Assembly (NCBI GenBank): GCA_027624035.1
Contig: JAQBUI010000001.1
Coordinates: forward strand, 62,001 to 126,000
Source: Pseudomonadota bacterium
GTDB taxonomy: Bacteria > Pseudomonadota > Gammaproteobacteria > Pseudomonadales > Azotimanducaceae
DNA: 64,000 nucleotides
Reading direction: 5' to 3'
Shown: positions 44,016 to 52,263 of the stretch, in pieces
How positions within the stretch are numbered: the first letter of the stretch is position 1
Layout of the letters: each line of letters begins with the position of its first letter
Made by a program: the position numbers and the translations under genes
The notes under the pieces: model-generated
What the model saw: the letters and a program-made list of their open reading frames with translations, nothing else
Told to the model about the DNA's origin: nothing
The model's database searches: none

Positions 44016-44447
44016 ATGAGAGGGGAAAGTCGGCTCGAACAGGAAGTAGCGGACTGCTATCGCGGCTATCACGAGGCCTTTGTCGAGGCCGGCAGAACAG
44101 GTGATGTGATGCCTCTCATGGCCTTCACGCACCTGCCGCTGGTTGCCGTGGCAGGCGCCAATGTGAACGTATTCGAGGAAGCAGAAGCGGGCGAGGCCCG
44201 CTGGTCGCGCATTATCGACGATCTGCCGGAGGACTACGGGTACAGCGTTGCACACGAAACCGACGTGACCATGATTAGTTCCACCAGCGCACTGATCACG
44301 GTGCAAGTCAGCCGGTATAAGCGGAGTGGTGATGAGTACGGACGATTTCGTCAGTCATACATTGCGGTGAAGGGAAGCGAGGGATGGCAGATCGCCATTT
44401 GGCTCGTTCATGACTCCATGGACTCTCTGTCAACCCGGCGCTTCTGA
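44016..44447 (+). CDS. NTF2/SnoaL-like protein
   Basis: This 143-residue protein has the length and pattern of a cone-shaped NTF2-like fold: an N-terminal helix (EVADCYRGYHEAFVEAGRTG), a second helix with FTHLPLVAVAG, and C-terminal strands (SALITVQVSRYKRSGDEYG, then FRQSYIAVKGSEGWQIAIWL). Such proteins act as isomerases, cyclases or binding proteins. It is cotranscribed with the hydrolase, 2 bp downstream, so both may act on one small molecule. Confidence 0.72.
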   Translation: MRGESRLEQEVADCYRGYHEAFVEAGRTGDVMPLMAFTHLPLVAVAGANVNVFEEAEAGEARWSRIIDDLPEDYGYSVAHETDVTMISSTSALITVQVSRYKRSGDEYGRFRQSYIAVKGSEGWQIAIWLVHDSMDSLSTRRF

Positions 44448-44453
44448 ACCCAT

Positions 44454-45080
44454 TCATGGGTACCGGCCACCGATCGGTTCCATGACCAGCACATTGGTGT
44501 CGATCGTCATCGATCCGCGCTCCGCGATCGCTTCAGCAGCACGCTCCCAGATGGGCACGAGATCGGGGTCATCGGGTTTGGGGCCCGCCTGACGACTTGC
44601 CTCCCAATGGGCCATATCGTGGTAGCGGGAGATCATGTAGACCCGAGTTACCGGCGCGATGATGGAAAGCCACTGCGCCAGTGGCCGAACATTATCCTGA
44701 CCTGCCTTGACCCAGGGCCACCAAGCGTTCTCGGAGATGTCAGCAAAGCGTCTGATGTCTGGCCGAGCTACATTGAATGTTCTCATAGTGTAGATGCCAG
44801 GTTCGTCTTCTGGGCCGGGACCGACGGGAACTCGCTGGGTCAAGGGCTGGAGGGCAGTCACCTCATTAGCTTCATTGGGTGTTTTTCGACGGCTTTCGTG
44901 CCACGCCTGCAGCGTGTCGAAGCAGGAAAGCGCCAGCACACGTCGGGAACTACCGAGTGTCACCAACCAGGTGCCGACGGGTTCGACCCCGGTCGATGCC
45001 CAGTTCTCGCCGTCGTGAAGATGAAGGAACTCGCCGACGGTCAGGTCACCGAGGTCAAAGTGGCTTAGCGTGTGGATCAT
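44454..45080 (-). CDS. NIPSNAP-like dimeric alpha/beta-barrel protein
   Basis: The 208-residue protein contains two ferredoxin-like modules: an N-terminal one (GVEPVGTWLVTLGSSRRVLA) and a C-terminal one (GIYTMRTFNVARPDIRRFAD, then VYMISRYHDMAHWEASRQ), the second matching NIPSNAP-family proteins. No catalytic residues can be assigned. It is convergent with the NTF2-like gene (6-bp gap) and follows the ABC importer operon on the same strand, so it may be its last gene. Confidence 0.72.
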   Translation of the reverse strand: MIHTLSHFDLGDLTVGEFLHLHDGENWASTGVEPVGTWLVTLGSSRRVLALSCFDTLQAWHESRRKTPNEANEVTALQPLTQRVPVGPGPEDEPGIYTMRTFNVARPDIRRFADISENAWWPWVKAGQDNVRPLAQWLSIIAPVTRVYMISRYHDMAHWEASRQAGPKPDDPDLVPIWERAAEAIAERGSMTIDTNVLVMEPIGGRYP

Positions 45081-45116
45081 GGTCCTGTGTCCTGGCTCGT
45101 GGCTGATTACAAGAGG

Positions 45117-46085
45117 CTAATCGATGAGGTGACAGGCGACAATTTCGCCGGGCCTGACCTGCCTCGGCAGGGGAACCTCGTTCCTGCAGCGACTCACTGC
45201 CTGAGGGCAGCGCGTATGGAATGGGCAACCGTCCGGCGGGTTGGTTGCGCTTGGCAGTTCTGACGGCGGCAGCTGACTTCTCGCCGCCTTTCGCTTCTTC
45301 TGTTCGATCGGGTCGGCGACCGGGATAGCAGAAATGAGCAACTGTGTGTATGGATGTCGGGGGGCGCTGCAGATGAGCTCGGCGGGTCCCATTTCCATGA
45401 TGCGGCCAAGATAGAGCACGGCGATTTGATCACTGATGTGCCGGACCACTGCAAGGTCGTGGGCAATGAAAAGGTAGGCAAGACCAAGTCGTTCCTGCAG
45501 TTCTTTCAGGAGATTGATCACCTGGCTCTGGGTGGATACGTCCAGCGCGCTGATCGCCTCGTCGCAGATGATGATCTGGGGCTCCAGTGCGATCGCCCTG
45601 GCGACGGCAATCCGCTGCCGCTGTCCCCCGGAGAATTCGGACGGGTACCGCTCCATGTGATAGGTGGCAAGCCCCACCTGGTCCAACAGCTGCGCTACTC
45701 GCTCGTCCCGTTGGCGTCCCTTCAGGCCATAGTGAATGGTCAACGGCTCGCCTACGATATCAGCGACGATCATAGAAGGATTGAGCAGAGAGTACGGGTC
45801 TTGAAAGATCGCCTGCAGGTCGCGGCGGAAATCGAGCATCCGGCCTCGGAGTTCACGAACGTCGGTACCGTTCAGTTGGATCGTCCCGCTGTGTATTCCG
45901 ACGAGGCGCAGCAGGGCACGGCCAATTGTGGATTTTCCGGATCCGGACTCGCCGACGAGGCCCAGGGTCTGTCCATGTGCAAGGCCAAAGCTTACGCCGT
46001 CAACCGCCCGAACGTCGTAGCTGCGACGGCCCATTAGACCCCGCTTTACGTGAAAGTAGACCCTCAGGTCTTCGACCGTCAGCAT
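45117..46085 (-). CDS. Oligopeptide/dipeptide ABC transporter ATPase (OppF/DppF type)
   Basis: The start is taken at ATG 46085, which overlaps the stop of the upstream gene by one base; the product has 322 residues. Motifs: Walker A GESGSGKST, Q-loop IFQDPYSLLNPSM, signature FSGGQRQR, Walker B IIICDEAISALDV and IAHDLAV. The C-terminal Opp extension has the CPFHTRCPQAVSRC cysteine cluster that binds iron-sulfur in some relatives. It is the last transporter gene of the operon. Confidence 0.93.
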   Translation of the reverse strand: MLTVEDLRVYFHVKRGLMGRRSYDVRAVDGVSFGLAHGQTLGLVGESGSGKSTIGRALLRLVGIHSGTIQLNGTDVRELRGRMLDFRRDLQAIFQDPYSLLNPSMIVADIVGEPLTIHYGLKGRQRDERVAQLLDQVGLATYHMERYPSEFSGGQRQRIAVARAIALEPQIIICDEAISALDVSTQSQVINLLKELQERLGLAYLFIAHDLAVVRHISDQIAVLYLGRIMEMGPAELICSAPRHPYTQLLISAIPVADPIEQKKRKAARSQLPPSELPSATNPPDGCPFHTRCPQAVSRCRNEVPLPRQVRPGEIVACHLID

Positions 46086-48022
46086 CAGTGGTTTCCGCCC
46101 GGTGGTTTGCCGGCAAGAATGCATCGAACTTGATGATGAGGGTCAGGCTGCTGAAGGTCGATCGGCAGTTTGCAGCGCTCAGTCGCGTGTGGACAGCGGG
46201 GGTGGAAACGGCATCCTGCGGGCCAGGCCCATGCAGGTGGTACACGCCCTGGGATCTGAGGCAGCTTTCCGGATCTGACCTCATTTCTGGGCATCGATGC
46301 CAGTAGCCCGGCGGTGTAGGGATGACGCGCTTCCAAAAGAACATCATTGACTGGCCCTTGTTCGACGACCTGTCCTGCGTACATTACAACGGCCTCATCG
46401 CACATGTCGGCGACAACGCCCAGATCGTGGGTGATCAGCAGAATTGACATGCCCCGTTCCTGTTGCAGTGACGTCAACAGGTCCAGCACCTGGCCCTGAA
46501 TTGTGACGTCAAGGGCCGTTGTCGGCTCATCGGCAATCAGCAGTCGAGGCTCGCAGGAAAGCGCTATGGCGATCATGACCCGCTGCGCCATTCCTCCCGA
46601 GAACTGGTGTGGATAGTCGTTGGCTCGTGCATTTGCATCAGGTATGCCGACACGTTCAAGGAGGGCGATTGCTCTCTTTTCAGCGTCACGCCAGGTAATT
46701 CCTTTGTGCCGACAGATCGTCTCTGCGATCTGATTCTTCACCGTGAAAGCGGGATTGAGGCTGGACATTGGTCCCTGAAAGATCATGCCAATCTCTTCGC
46801 CCCGGATCTGGTTCAACGCTGTCTCGCTCAGGGACGTAAGTTCCCTGCCGGCGAAGTAGATGACGCCATCGCTTGCGTGACCGTTGTCAGGCAGCAGGCC
46901 CATGATCGCCATGGCAGTGACCGATTTGCCGCAGCCCGACTCTCCGACGAGCCCCACCGTCCTGCCCGCTGGCACCGAGAAACTGACGTCCGTTACCACC
47001 TCCAGATCCTCTCCGGCGGGTTGGCGAAATTGCACGTGCAGATTCTCGATTGAGAGCACCGAGGTTCGGTTGCCTTCGTTGGGGGTGGACGATGTTCTGC
47101 CGGTTTTGGTCTTGCGAACCGGCGCCGGCGGGCTGGTATCGACTCTTGCCAGGGCATCCCGGAGGCCGTCTCCAAAAAGATTGAAGGCAAGTACAGTGAG
47201 CATGATCATGATGCCCGGAGGAACCGCCATGAATGGGTGCTGGTAAATGTAGTTCTGCGCCACCGAGAGCATGACGCCCCAACTCGCCTCGGGCGGCTGG
47301 ACCCCCAGGCCGATAAAAGACAGGCCGGCTTCCGCGAGCAGAACCTGAGAAAACGCCAGCGTCGTCTGTACCGTCAGAGGGCCCGTGACGTTCGGAAGCA
47401 CGTGGCGAAACACGATGCGCAGCGTCGACGCGCCGCTGACTCGTGCGGCGTCAATGTATAGCTCCTCCTTCACCTCAATGGCCGCTCCGCGCATGAGTCG
47501 AAAGAAGGCCGTTGAGATGGCGAGTCCTAACGCGATCATGGCGTTGGTAAGACTCGGACCCAGGATGGCCAGAATGGCAATTGCCACCAGAAGCCCCGGC
47601 AGAGCGATAATCGCTTCCACGATCCGCATGGCAGTCCGATCCCACCAGCCGCCAAAGTATCCGGAGAGCAGCCCCAGCGGTGCGCCGAGGACTATGGCGA
47701 TGCCTACTGCAAGGGCTGCGGCCTTCAGGGCGACGCCAGTGGCCACCACCAGGCGGGACAACGTACTTCGTCCCAGGTGATCGGTACCCAGTAGATGCTC
47801 CGCTGACGGTCCTTCCAGGACATGGGCTAAATCAACCTCGATAGGGTCGTGCACGAGGAAGTATTCGCCGAAGAGCGCGACCATTGGAAGCAACAACAGG
47901 TAGGCTGCGGAGATCACCGACAGGCGGTGCTGCAAGAACGTACGCGTGAACCTCTGTTGTGCCGTTAGTGGTGAGACGTCATCGTAAGTGGCCACGTCGT
48001 CGACCAGGCGTACAATACTCAT
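46085..48022 (-). CDS. Fused oligopeptide ABC permease (DppC) and ATPase (DppD)
   Basis: One 645-residue frame joins two subunits. Residues 1 to about 295 are a DppC-type permease ([16 protein letters not shown], several membrane segments, the EAA loop [20 protein letters not shown]). After a hydrophilic linker (about 295-325) comes a DppD-type ATPase with [42 protein letters not shown], and a C-terminal [14 protein letters not shown]. The linker is read through without stop or start, so this is a true fusion in this sequence. It occurs in place of the usual separate dppC and dppD genes. Confidence 0.92.
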   Translation of the reverse strand: MSIVRLVDDVATYDDVSPLTAQQRFTRTFLQHRLSVISAAYLLLLPMVALFGEYFLVHDPIEVDLAHVLEGPSAEHLLGTDHLGRSTLSRLVVATGVALKAAALAVGIAIVLGAPLGLLSGYFGGWWDRTAMRIVEAIIALPGLLVAIAILAILGPSLTNAMIALGLAISTAFFRLMRGAAIEVKEELYIDAARVSGASTLRIVFRHVLPNVTGPLTVQTTLAFSQVLLAEAGLSFIGLGVQPPEASWGVMLSVAQNYIYQHPFMAVPPGIMIMLTVLAFNLFGDGLRDALARVDTSPPAPVRKTKTGRTSSTPNEGNRTSVLSIENLHVQFRQPAGEDLEVVTDVSFSVPAGRTVGLVGESGCGKSVTAMAIMGLLPDNGHASDGVIYFAGRELTSLSETALNQIRGEEIGMIFQGPMSSLNPAFTVKNQIAETICRHKGITWRDAEKRAIALLERVGIPDANARANDYPHQFSGGMAQRVMIAIALSCEPRLLIADEPTTALDVTIQGQVLDLLTSLQQERGMSILLITHDLGVVADMCDEAVVMYAGQVVEQGPVNDVLLEARHPYTAGLLASMPRNEVRSGKLPQIPGRVPPAWAWPAGCRFHPRCPHATERCKLPIDLQQPDPHHQVRCILAGKPPGGNH

Positions 48023-48963
48023 GAGGTCCGCACCTTGGGATTCACGTAGCCGTACATGATGTCGACGACAAGGTTGACGGCCACGATCACCAGCGCTCCC
48101 ATGATTACCACGCCCTGCATCATCGGTATGTTCTGGGTGCGTACGGACTCAATGGCCAGGTTGCCGAACCCGTTCAGACCAAAGACCTGCTCTACGATCA
48201 GGGCCCCACCGAGCAGACCGTTTACCTGAAAACCAATGGTGGTAATGAGTGGAATCGCGGCGTTCTTGAGTGCGTGCTTAAAGGTCACCAACCGTCGAGG
48301 CAGTCCTTTGGCGCGCGCGGTTCGGATGTAGTCCCGCTGCAGGACATCGATGATCGCACCGCGAGTCTGTCTGGCCAGTGCGGCGCTGGCCGATGTGCCG
48401 AGGGCAGTGGACGCAAGCGCTATGCTCATGATCCAGCCTGAGAAATTCTCGAGTGGGGAGACAAAGCCCGTCGCAGGAAAGATGCGCCACCAGAGGGCCA
48501 GGGGCACAATCAGTAGCATCGCAACCCAGAAGTTTGGCAGGGCTTGCCCGACGGTCGCGATCAGTACGGCGACGCGGTCGATGGTGCTTCCGCGGTTGAG
48601 GCCAGCCAGTATACCGGACGGAACGCCAATGACGATGCCGATGAACATGCCGCCGATCGTCAGTGAAAGGGTGACTGGTAGCGTATCCATTACTGCGTCG
48701 GTGACTTTCCGGCTGTTGTAGGCGGAAGTGCCCAGGTCACCCTGGAGTGCTCTCCACAGCCATCGGCCGTACTGGACCAGAAATGGATCGTTCAGGCCAA
48801 GTTTCTCGCCCAGTGCTTCATATTGCGCCGCGGTTGCCTCGGTGCCCAGGATACGGTCCCGAACGTCCCCCGGCACCATGTGCAGCATGCCGAAAGTCAG
48901 AAAGCTAACTACCAGTAGCATCGGTACCAGCCCGGCGATCCGCGAGACGATGAGTTTTGTCAC
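48019..48963 (-). CDS. Oligopeptide/dipeptide ABC permease (DppB type)
   Basis: The 314-residue permease has an N-terminal membrane segment and the large first periplasmic loop with GTEATAAQYEALGEKLGLND and PFLVQYGRWLWRALQGDLG, then five further segments. The EAA loop region is QRDYIRTARAKGLPRRLVTF. It overlaps both neighbours by 4 bp. It pairs with the permease half of the fused subunit to form the channel. Confidence 0.93.
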   Translation of the reverse strand: MTKLIVSRIAGLVPMLLVVSFLTFGMLHMVPGDVRDRILGTEATAAQYEALGEKLGLNDPFLVQYGRWLWRALQGDLGTSAYNSRKVTDAVMDTLPVTLSLTIGGMFIGIVIGVPSGILAGLNRGSTIDRVAVLIATVGQALPNFWVAMLLIVPLALWWRIFPATGFVSPLENFSGWIMSIALASTALGTSASAALARQTRGAIIDVLQRDYIRTARAKGLPRRLVTFKHALKNAAIPLITTIGFQVNGLLGGALIVEQVFGLNGFGNLAIESVRTQNIPMMQGVVIMGALVIVAVNLVVDIMYGYVNPKVRTS

Positions 48964-50480
48964 GGGCTGCCGACCCCCTGTTTCACCGTCATGTGTCTGA
49001 GAATTGGCGTCACGTAGCCGATCCGTACCTTGTCGAGTACGTCTGCGTCGTAGGCCACCAGATCCTCAAGTTGCAGGATGACGGTGGAGTACGCGTCCTT
49101 GACGATGATGTGGTAGTAGTCACGGTAGTTCCTGGCGCGTAGCGCCTCATCGAGGCTTGTGCCGGCTTCTTCCGCGAGCGCGTCGATCCTGGGGCCGTGT
49201 ACGTTAAACGGGTTGAACACGGCATTCGTCCCCCAGATGGCTGGATGGCGACTATCCGGGCCGAAAGTGGGATAGGTAAGCGTATTCACAGGATAGGTGC
49301 GCGTTCGAGCAAGCGCCCCAAGCGATCCGCGTTCAACGACCTCGAGGCGTATATCAATGCCGACTTGTCGGAGGTAGTGCTGAACCGCCTCATACAGCGG
49401 CGAGTCAGTGGATATGATGGGCACGACGAAACTCAGTCGCTCGACGCCGGCCGATTGCAGCAGGCGTCTGGCATGGTCGGGGTCATAACGGTAGTAGGTG
49501 TCCAGTTCTGGGTCCTGACCGAGATCGTCGAACATGGGCTGGCCAGTGGGCTTCGCATAGCCGAAAAAGACCGCGTCGGTAATTGCCTTGCGGTCAATCG
49601 CGAAGCCTATGGCCCTTCGCACCCGGGGGTCGGCGAGTTCAGGGACTAACTCGCCCCGTCGGTCAAGGTAGGTTATGCCGTACCAGCGATTGGCACGGCG
49701 CTGAATCGCGAAACCCCGGTCTTTCGCCGGGCCGGCCTCTACTGCCGATAGGATGGCGATGTTTACCTGCCCGGAAATGAGCGCATTCAGGCGGGCCCTC
49801 GCATTCTCCAGAACATGGATCTGCAGCGGGGCGCCACTGGGATTGGCATCGCCGTGATAGTTTTCTCGCGGGACGAACCGGTGGACGTCTCCCAGCGTCG
49901 AGTTTGCCGCGTCGTAGCGCCAGGGGCCGCTTCCCACAGGGCGAAGGTCGAGGCTTTCGTCTTCAAAGGCAGCGGGACTGATCATCATGCCTGTGGGCCC
50001 GGTGAGATTGCCCAAAAGCGTCGGGTCAGTGCGGTGCAGATGGATGCGAAACGTAAAGTTGTCGATAACCTCGGTTTCCTTGATGGTAGCGACCGTGTTG
50101 ACTCTGGGCCCCGCCAGCTTGAGCATGCGATCAATGTTTGCCTTGGCGACGTTGGCGTCAAACGGGGCTCCATCGGTGAAGGTCACGCCCTGGATGAGCT
50201 CGAATTCGATGGTAGTTTCGTTCAACCAGCGCCAGGTGCGCGCCAGACCGGGCAATGGTCGCCAGTGGGAGTCCGGATTCGCCTCAACCAGGCCATCGTA
50301 GACCAGGGTCAGATACGTACTGAAGGATGAACCGGAGTCTGCAAGGTGTGGATCAAAGGTCTGCAGGGGTGTTCCTGTCGCGAGTTTGATGACATGTTCA
50401 TCGATCTGCGGGTTGTGTGGCGGACTACATCCAGCCAACAGCATGGCAAGCGGCAACAACAGGGAGCGTAGCGGTAACAT
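48960..50480 (-). CDS. Oligopeptide-type substrate-binding lipoprotein (SBP family 5)
   Basis: The 506-residue protein starts with a lipoprotein signal (LLLPLAMLLAGC), so it is anchored to the inner membrane. The family-5 pattern is clear: HVIKLATGTPLQTFDPHLAD, TIEFELIQGVTFTDGAPFDA, a central VRRAIGFAIDRKAI and RLLQSAGVER. It catches the ligand for the DppB/C-D/F proteins encoded downstream. Peptides, nickel or other small ligands are possible; the sequence does not decide. It is divergent from the sigma factor gene, with 155 bp between starts, a probable shared regulatory region. Confidence 0.92.
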   Translation of the reverse strand: MLPLRSLLLPLAMLLAGCSPPHNPQIDEHVIKLATGTPLQTFDPHLADSGSSFSTYLTLVYDGLVEANPDSHWRPLPGLARTWRWLNETTIEFELIQGVTFTDGAPFDANVAKANIDRMLKLAGPRVNTVATIKETEVIDNFTFRIHLHRTDPTLLGNLTGPTGMMISPAAFEDESLDLRPVGSGPWRYDAANSTLGDVHRFVPRENYHGDANPSGAPLQIHVLENARARLNALISGQVNIAILSAVEAGPAKDRGFAIQRRANRWYGITYLDRRGELVPELADPRVRRAIGFAIDRKAITDAVFFGYAKPTGQPMFDDLGQDPELDTYYRYDPDHARRLLQSAGVERLSFVVPIISTDSPLYEAVQHYLRQVGIDIRLEVVERGSLGALARTRTYPVNTLTYPTFGPDSRHPAIWGTNAVFNPFNVHGPRIDALAEEAGTSLDEALRARNYRDYYHIIVKDAYSTVILQLEDLVAYDADVLDKVRIGYVTPILRHMTVKQGVGSP

Positions 50481-50635
50481 CGGGTCAGTATACGGTTAGT
50501 AATCGGAGAACAGACGATGGGGCGGAGTGGAATCCGCTAGAAGACGCACGACAATAGAGGAAAATGTCTCTTTGAAGCGTCTCTAGCTACATGAGTAGGA
50601 CGTAACGTCGGGCAGGGGGGCTTGTGGAAGACGTC

Positions 50636-51199
50636 ATGAAAACATTTTTGGCGCTTCGCGTCGGTTTGGCACGGGTCGCATCCAGGATCGTGCCGCCGGA
50701 CGAGGTTGAGGACATTGTTCAGGAAACGTATGTCCGATTGTGCCAGTTGAGTGGTAAGGAAGAGGTCAGGCATCCGAAGTCATACCTCTATAGAGTGGTA
50801 AGGAATCTCGCCCTGGACCATGTGAAGCGGGCAGACCATCGATTGAATCAGTCCATGGAAAGCGAGGACCTGGAGCCCGATACGCTGGACGTATGGCAAG
50901 ACTCGGACAGCACGATGTCGGCTGCAGCCTCAGAGGAGGAGTTCGGCGTATTTTGTGATGCCGTTCGCGCACTACCGGTACAATGCCGCAGAGTCTTCAT
51001 ACTCAAGAAGGTGTACAACTACAGTCAAAAAGAGATTGCCAGTGAACTGGGCATCAGTCAGAGCACCGTCGAGAAACATGTCGCTCTGGGAATTCGCCGA
51101 TCCATGGAGTATATGCAGATGAAAGCGGAGTCCGGTCAGGACCGACCAACATCGGATCAGGTACTCAAAGTTGTGCCGTTGAACCGAGGTGACTCATGA
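50636..51199 (+). CDS. ECF sigma factor, FecI-like
   Basis: I take ATG 50636 (GGAAG upstream), giving 187 residues; a GTG at 50624 adds four. Region 2 reads PPDEVEDIVQETYVRLCQ and LYRVVRNLALDHVKRADH; region 4 is YSQKEIASELGISQSTVEKH. It is followed with a 4-bp overlap by an anti-sigma FecR, then a TonB receptor with an N-terminal signalling domain, the usual order for cell-surface signalling. The likely targets are the receptors downstream. Confidence 0.9.
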   Translation: MKTFLALRVGLARVASRIVPPDEVEDIVQETYVRLCQLSGKEEVRHPKSYLYRVVRNLALDHVKRADHRLNQSMESEDLEPDTLDVWQDSDSTMSAAASEEEFGVFCDAVRALPVQCRRVFILKKVYNYSQKEIASELGISQSTVEKHVALGIRRSMEYMQMKAESGQDRPTSDQVLKVVPLNRGDS

Positions 51200-52221
51200 G
51201 CAACGTTCAGCGACTGATCACTGACGAGCAGCGGCGAGAGGAAGCGTCCACCTGGATTGCTCAGCTGGACGCGGGGTTGTCAAAAGAGGAAGCACAGGCA
51301 CTTCGTGAATGGATGTGGGAAGACCCGCGCAACGAGAAATTGCTGGGAGAAATGGCGGCACTCTGGGACAAGATGGACGTGATGGCCAATCTCAGCGAGC
51401 TGTTTCCGGAAGTGCCACACAATCCAATTCGTCACCGTCGAACCCTCGCCCTGGCGGCGGGTATAGTTCTGGCGGCTGTTGTTGGGAGCTGGCAGTGGTC
51501 GGATCGACAAGCGTCGATGGAATCGATCGAGATTGCGAGGGCAACCTACGAGACAAGGATTGGTGATCAGGCGAATGTCACCCTGGGTGACGGCAGTGCC
51601 GTTCGTATTAACACCAACACCCGGTTTGATGCTGTGCTCCGGACTGACAGCCGCCTGCTGTTCCTGGAACGTGGCGAGATTCATGTTGAGGTTGCACATG
51701 ACTCTTCACGACCGCTCAGCGTGCTGGCGGGCAATCGCATTGTGCAGGCAGTAGGTACGGCGTTCAGCGTAAGAATTGACGAGAGCCAACATGTTGAGGT
51801 TTTGGTGACGGAGGGGCGTGTCCTTGTTGGGGTTCGTCCCAAAGATGATGCGGCACCCGAGGAACTGACTGGTTCGTCAATGCTGGTGTCTCAGGGCGAA
51901 CGCGTGGTGCTCAATGGCGAGCCCGGCGAGATCGAGCAGTTGGCACCGGACGAACTTGAAGTGGAACTGTCGTGGCGTGACGGGAATCTGGTTTTCCGCG
52001 GTGAGTCCCTGCGGGAGGCCACCGATGAGATCGGCCGCTATACCCAGCTGGAGTTCATCTTCGCGAATGAAGACCTGGAGAAGGTCCGCGTCGGGGGGCT
52101 GTTCAAGGCCGGCGATGTCGAAGGTTTCCTTACGTCTCTGCGTGACAATATGGGCATTGCCTATGTCCGCCAGGATGAAAACACGATTCTGCTGAGCCAT
52201 GTATCCGAGGAGCTGCGTTAA
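51196..52221 (+). CDS. FecR-like anti-sigma regulator
   Basis: The 341-residue inner-membrane protein has an N-terminal cytosolic sigma-binding domain (STWIAQLDAGLSKEEAQALR, then WMWEDPRNEKLLGEMAALWD), one membrane helix (about residues 80-98), a periplasmic FecR domain (ARATYETRIGDQANVTLGDG onward) and a C-terminal STN-like domain (VFRGESLREATDEIGRYTQL). It transmits the signal from the loaded receptor to the sigma factor. It is coupled to the sigma gene by a 4-bp overlap. Confidence 0.92.
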   Translation: MSNVQRLITDEQRREEASTWIAQLDAGLSKEEAQALREWMWEDPRNEKLLGEMAALWDKMDVMANLSELFPEVPHNPIRHRRTLALAAGIVLAAVVGSWQWSDRQASMESIEIARATYETRIGDQANVTLGDGSAVRINTNTRFDAVLRTDSRLLFLERGEIHVEVAHDSSRPLSVLAGNRIVQAVGTAFSVRIDESQHVEVLVTEGRVLVGVRPKDDAAPEELTGSSMLVSQGERVVLNGEPGEIEQLAPDELEVELSWRDGNLVFRGESLREATDEIGRYTQLEFIFANEDLEKVRVGGLFKAGDVEGFLTSLRDNMGIAYVRQDENTILLSHVSEELR

Positions 52222-52263
52222 GCGCATTGAGAAGCCTCTGCTTGTCACCAGGCGCGCAATGAA

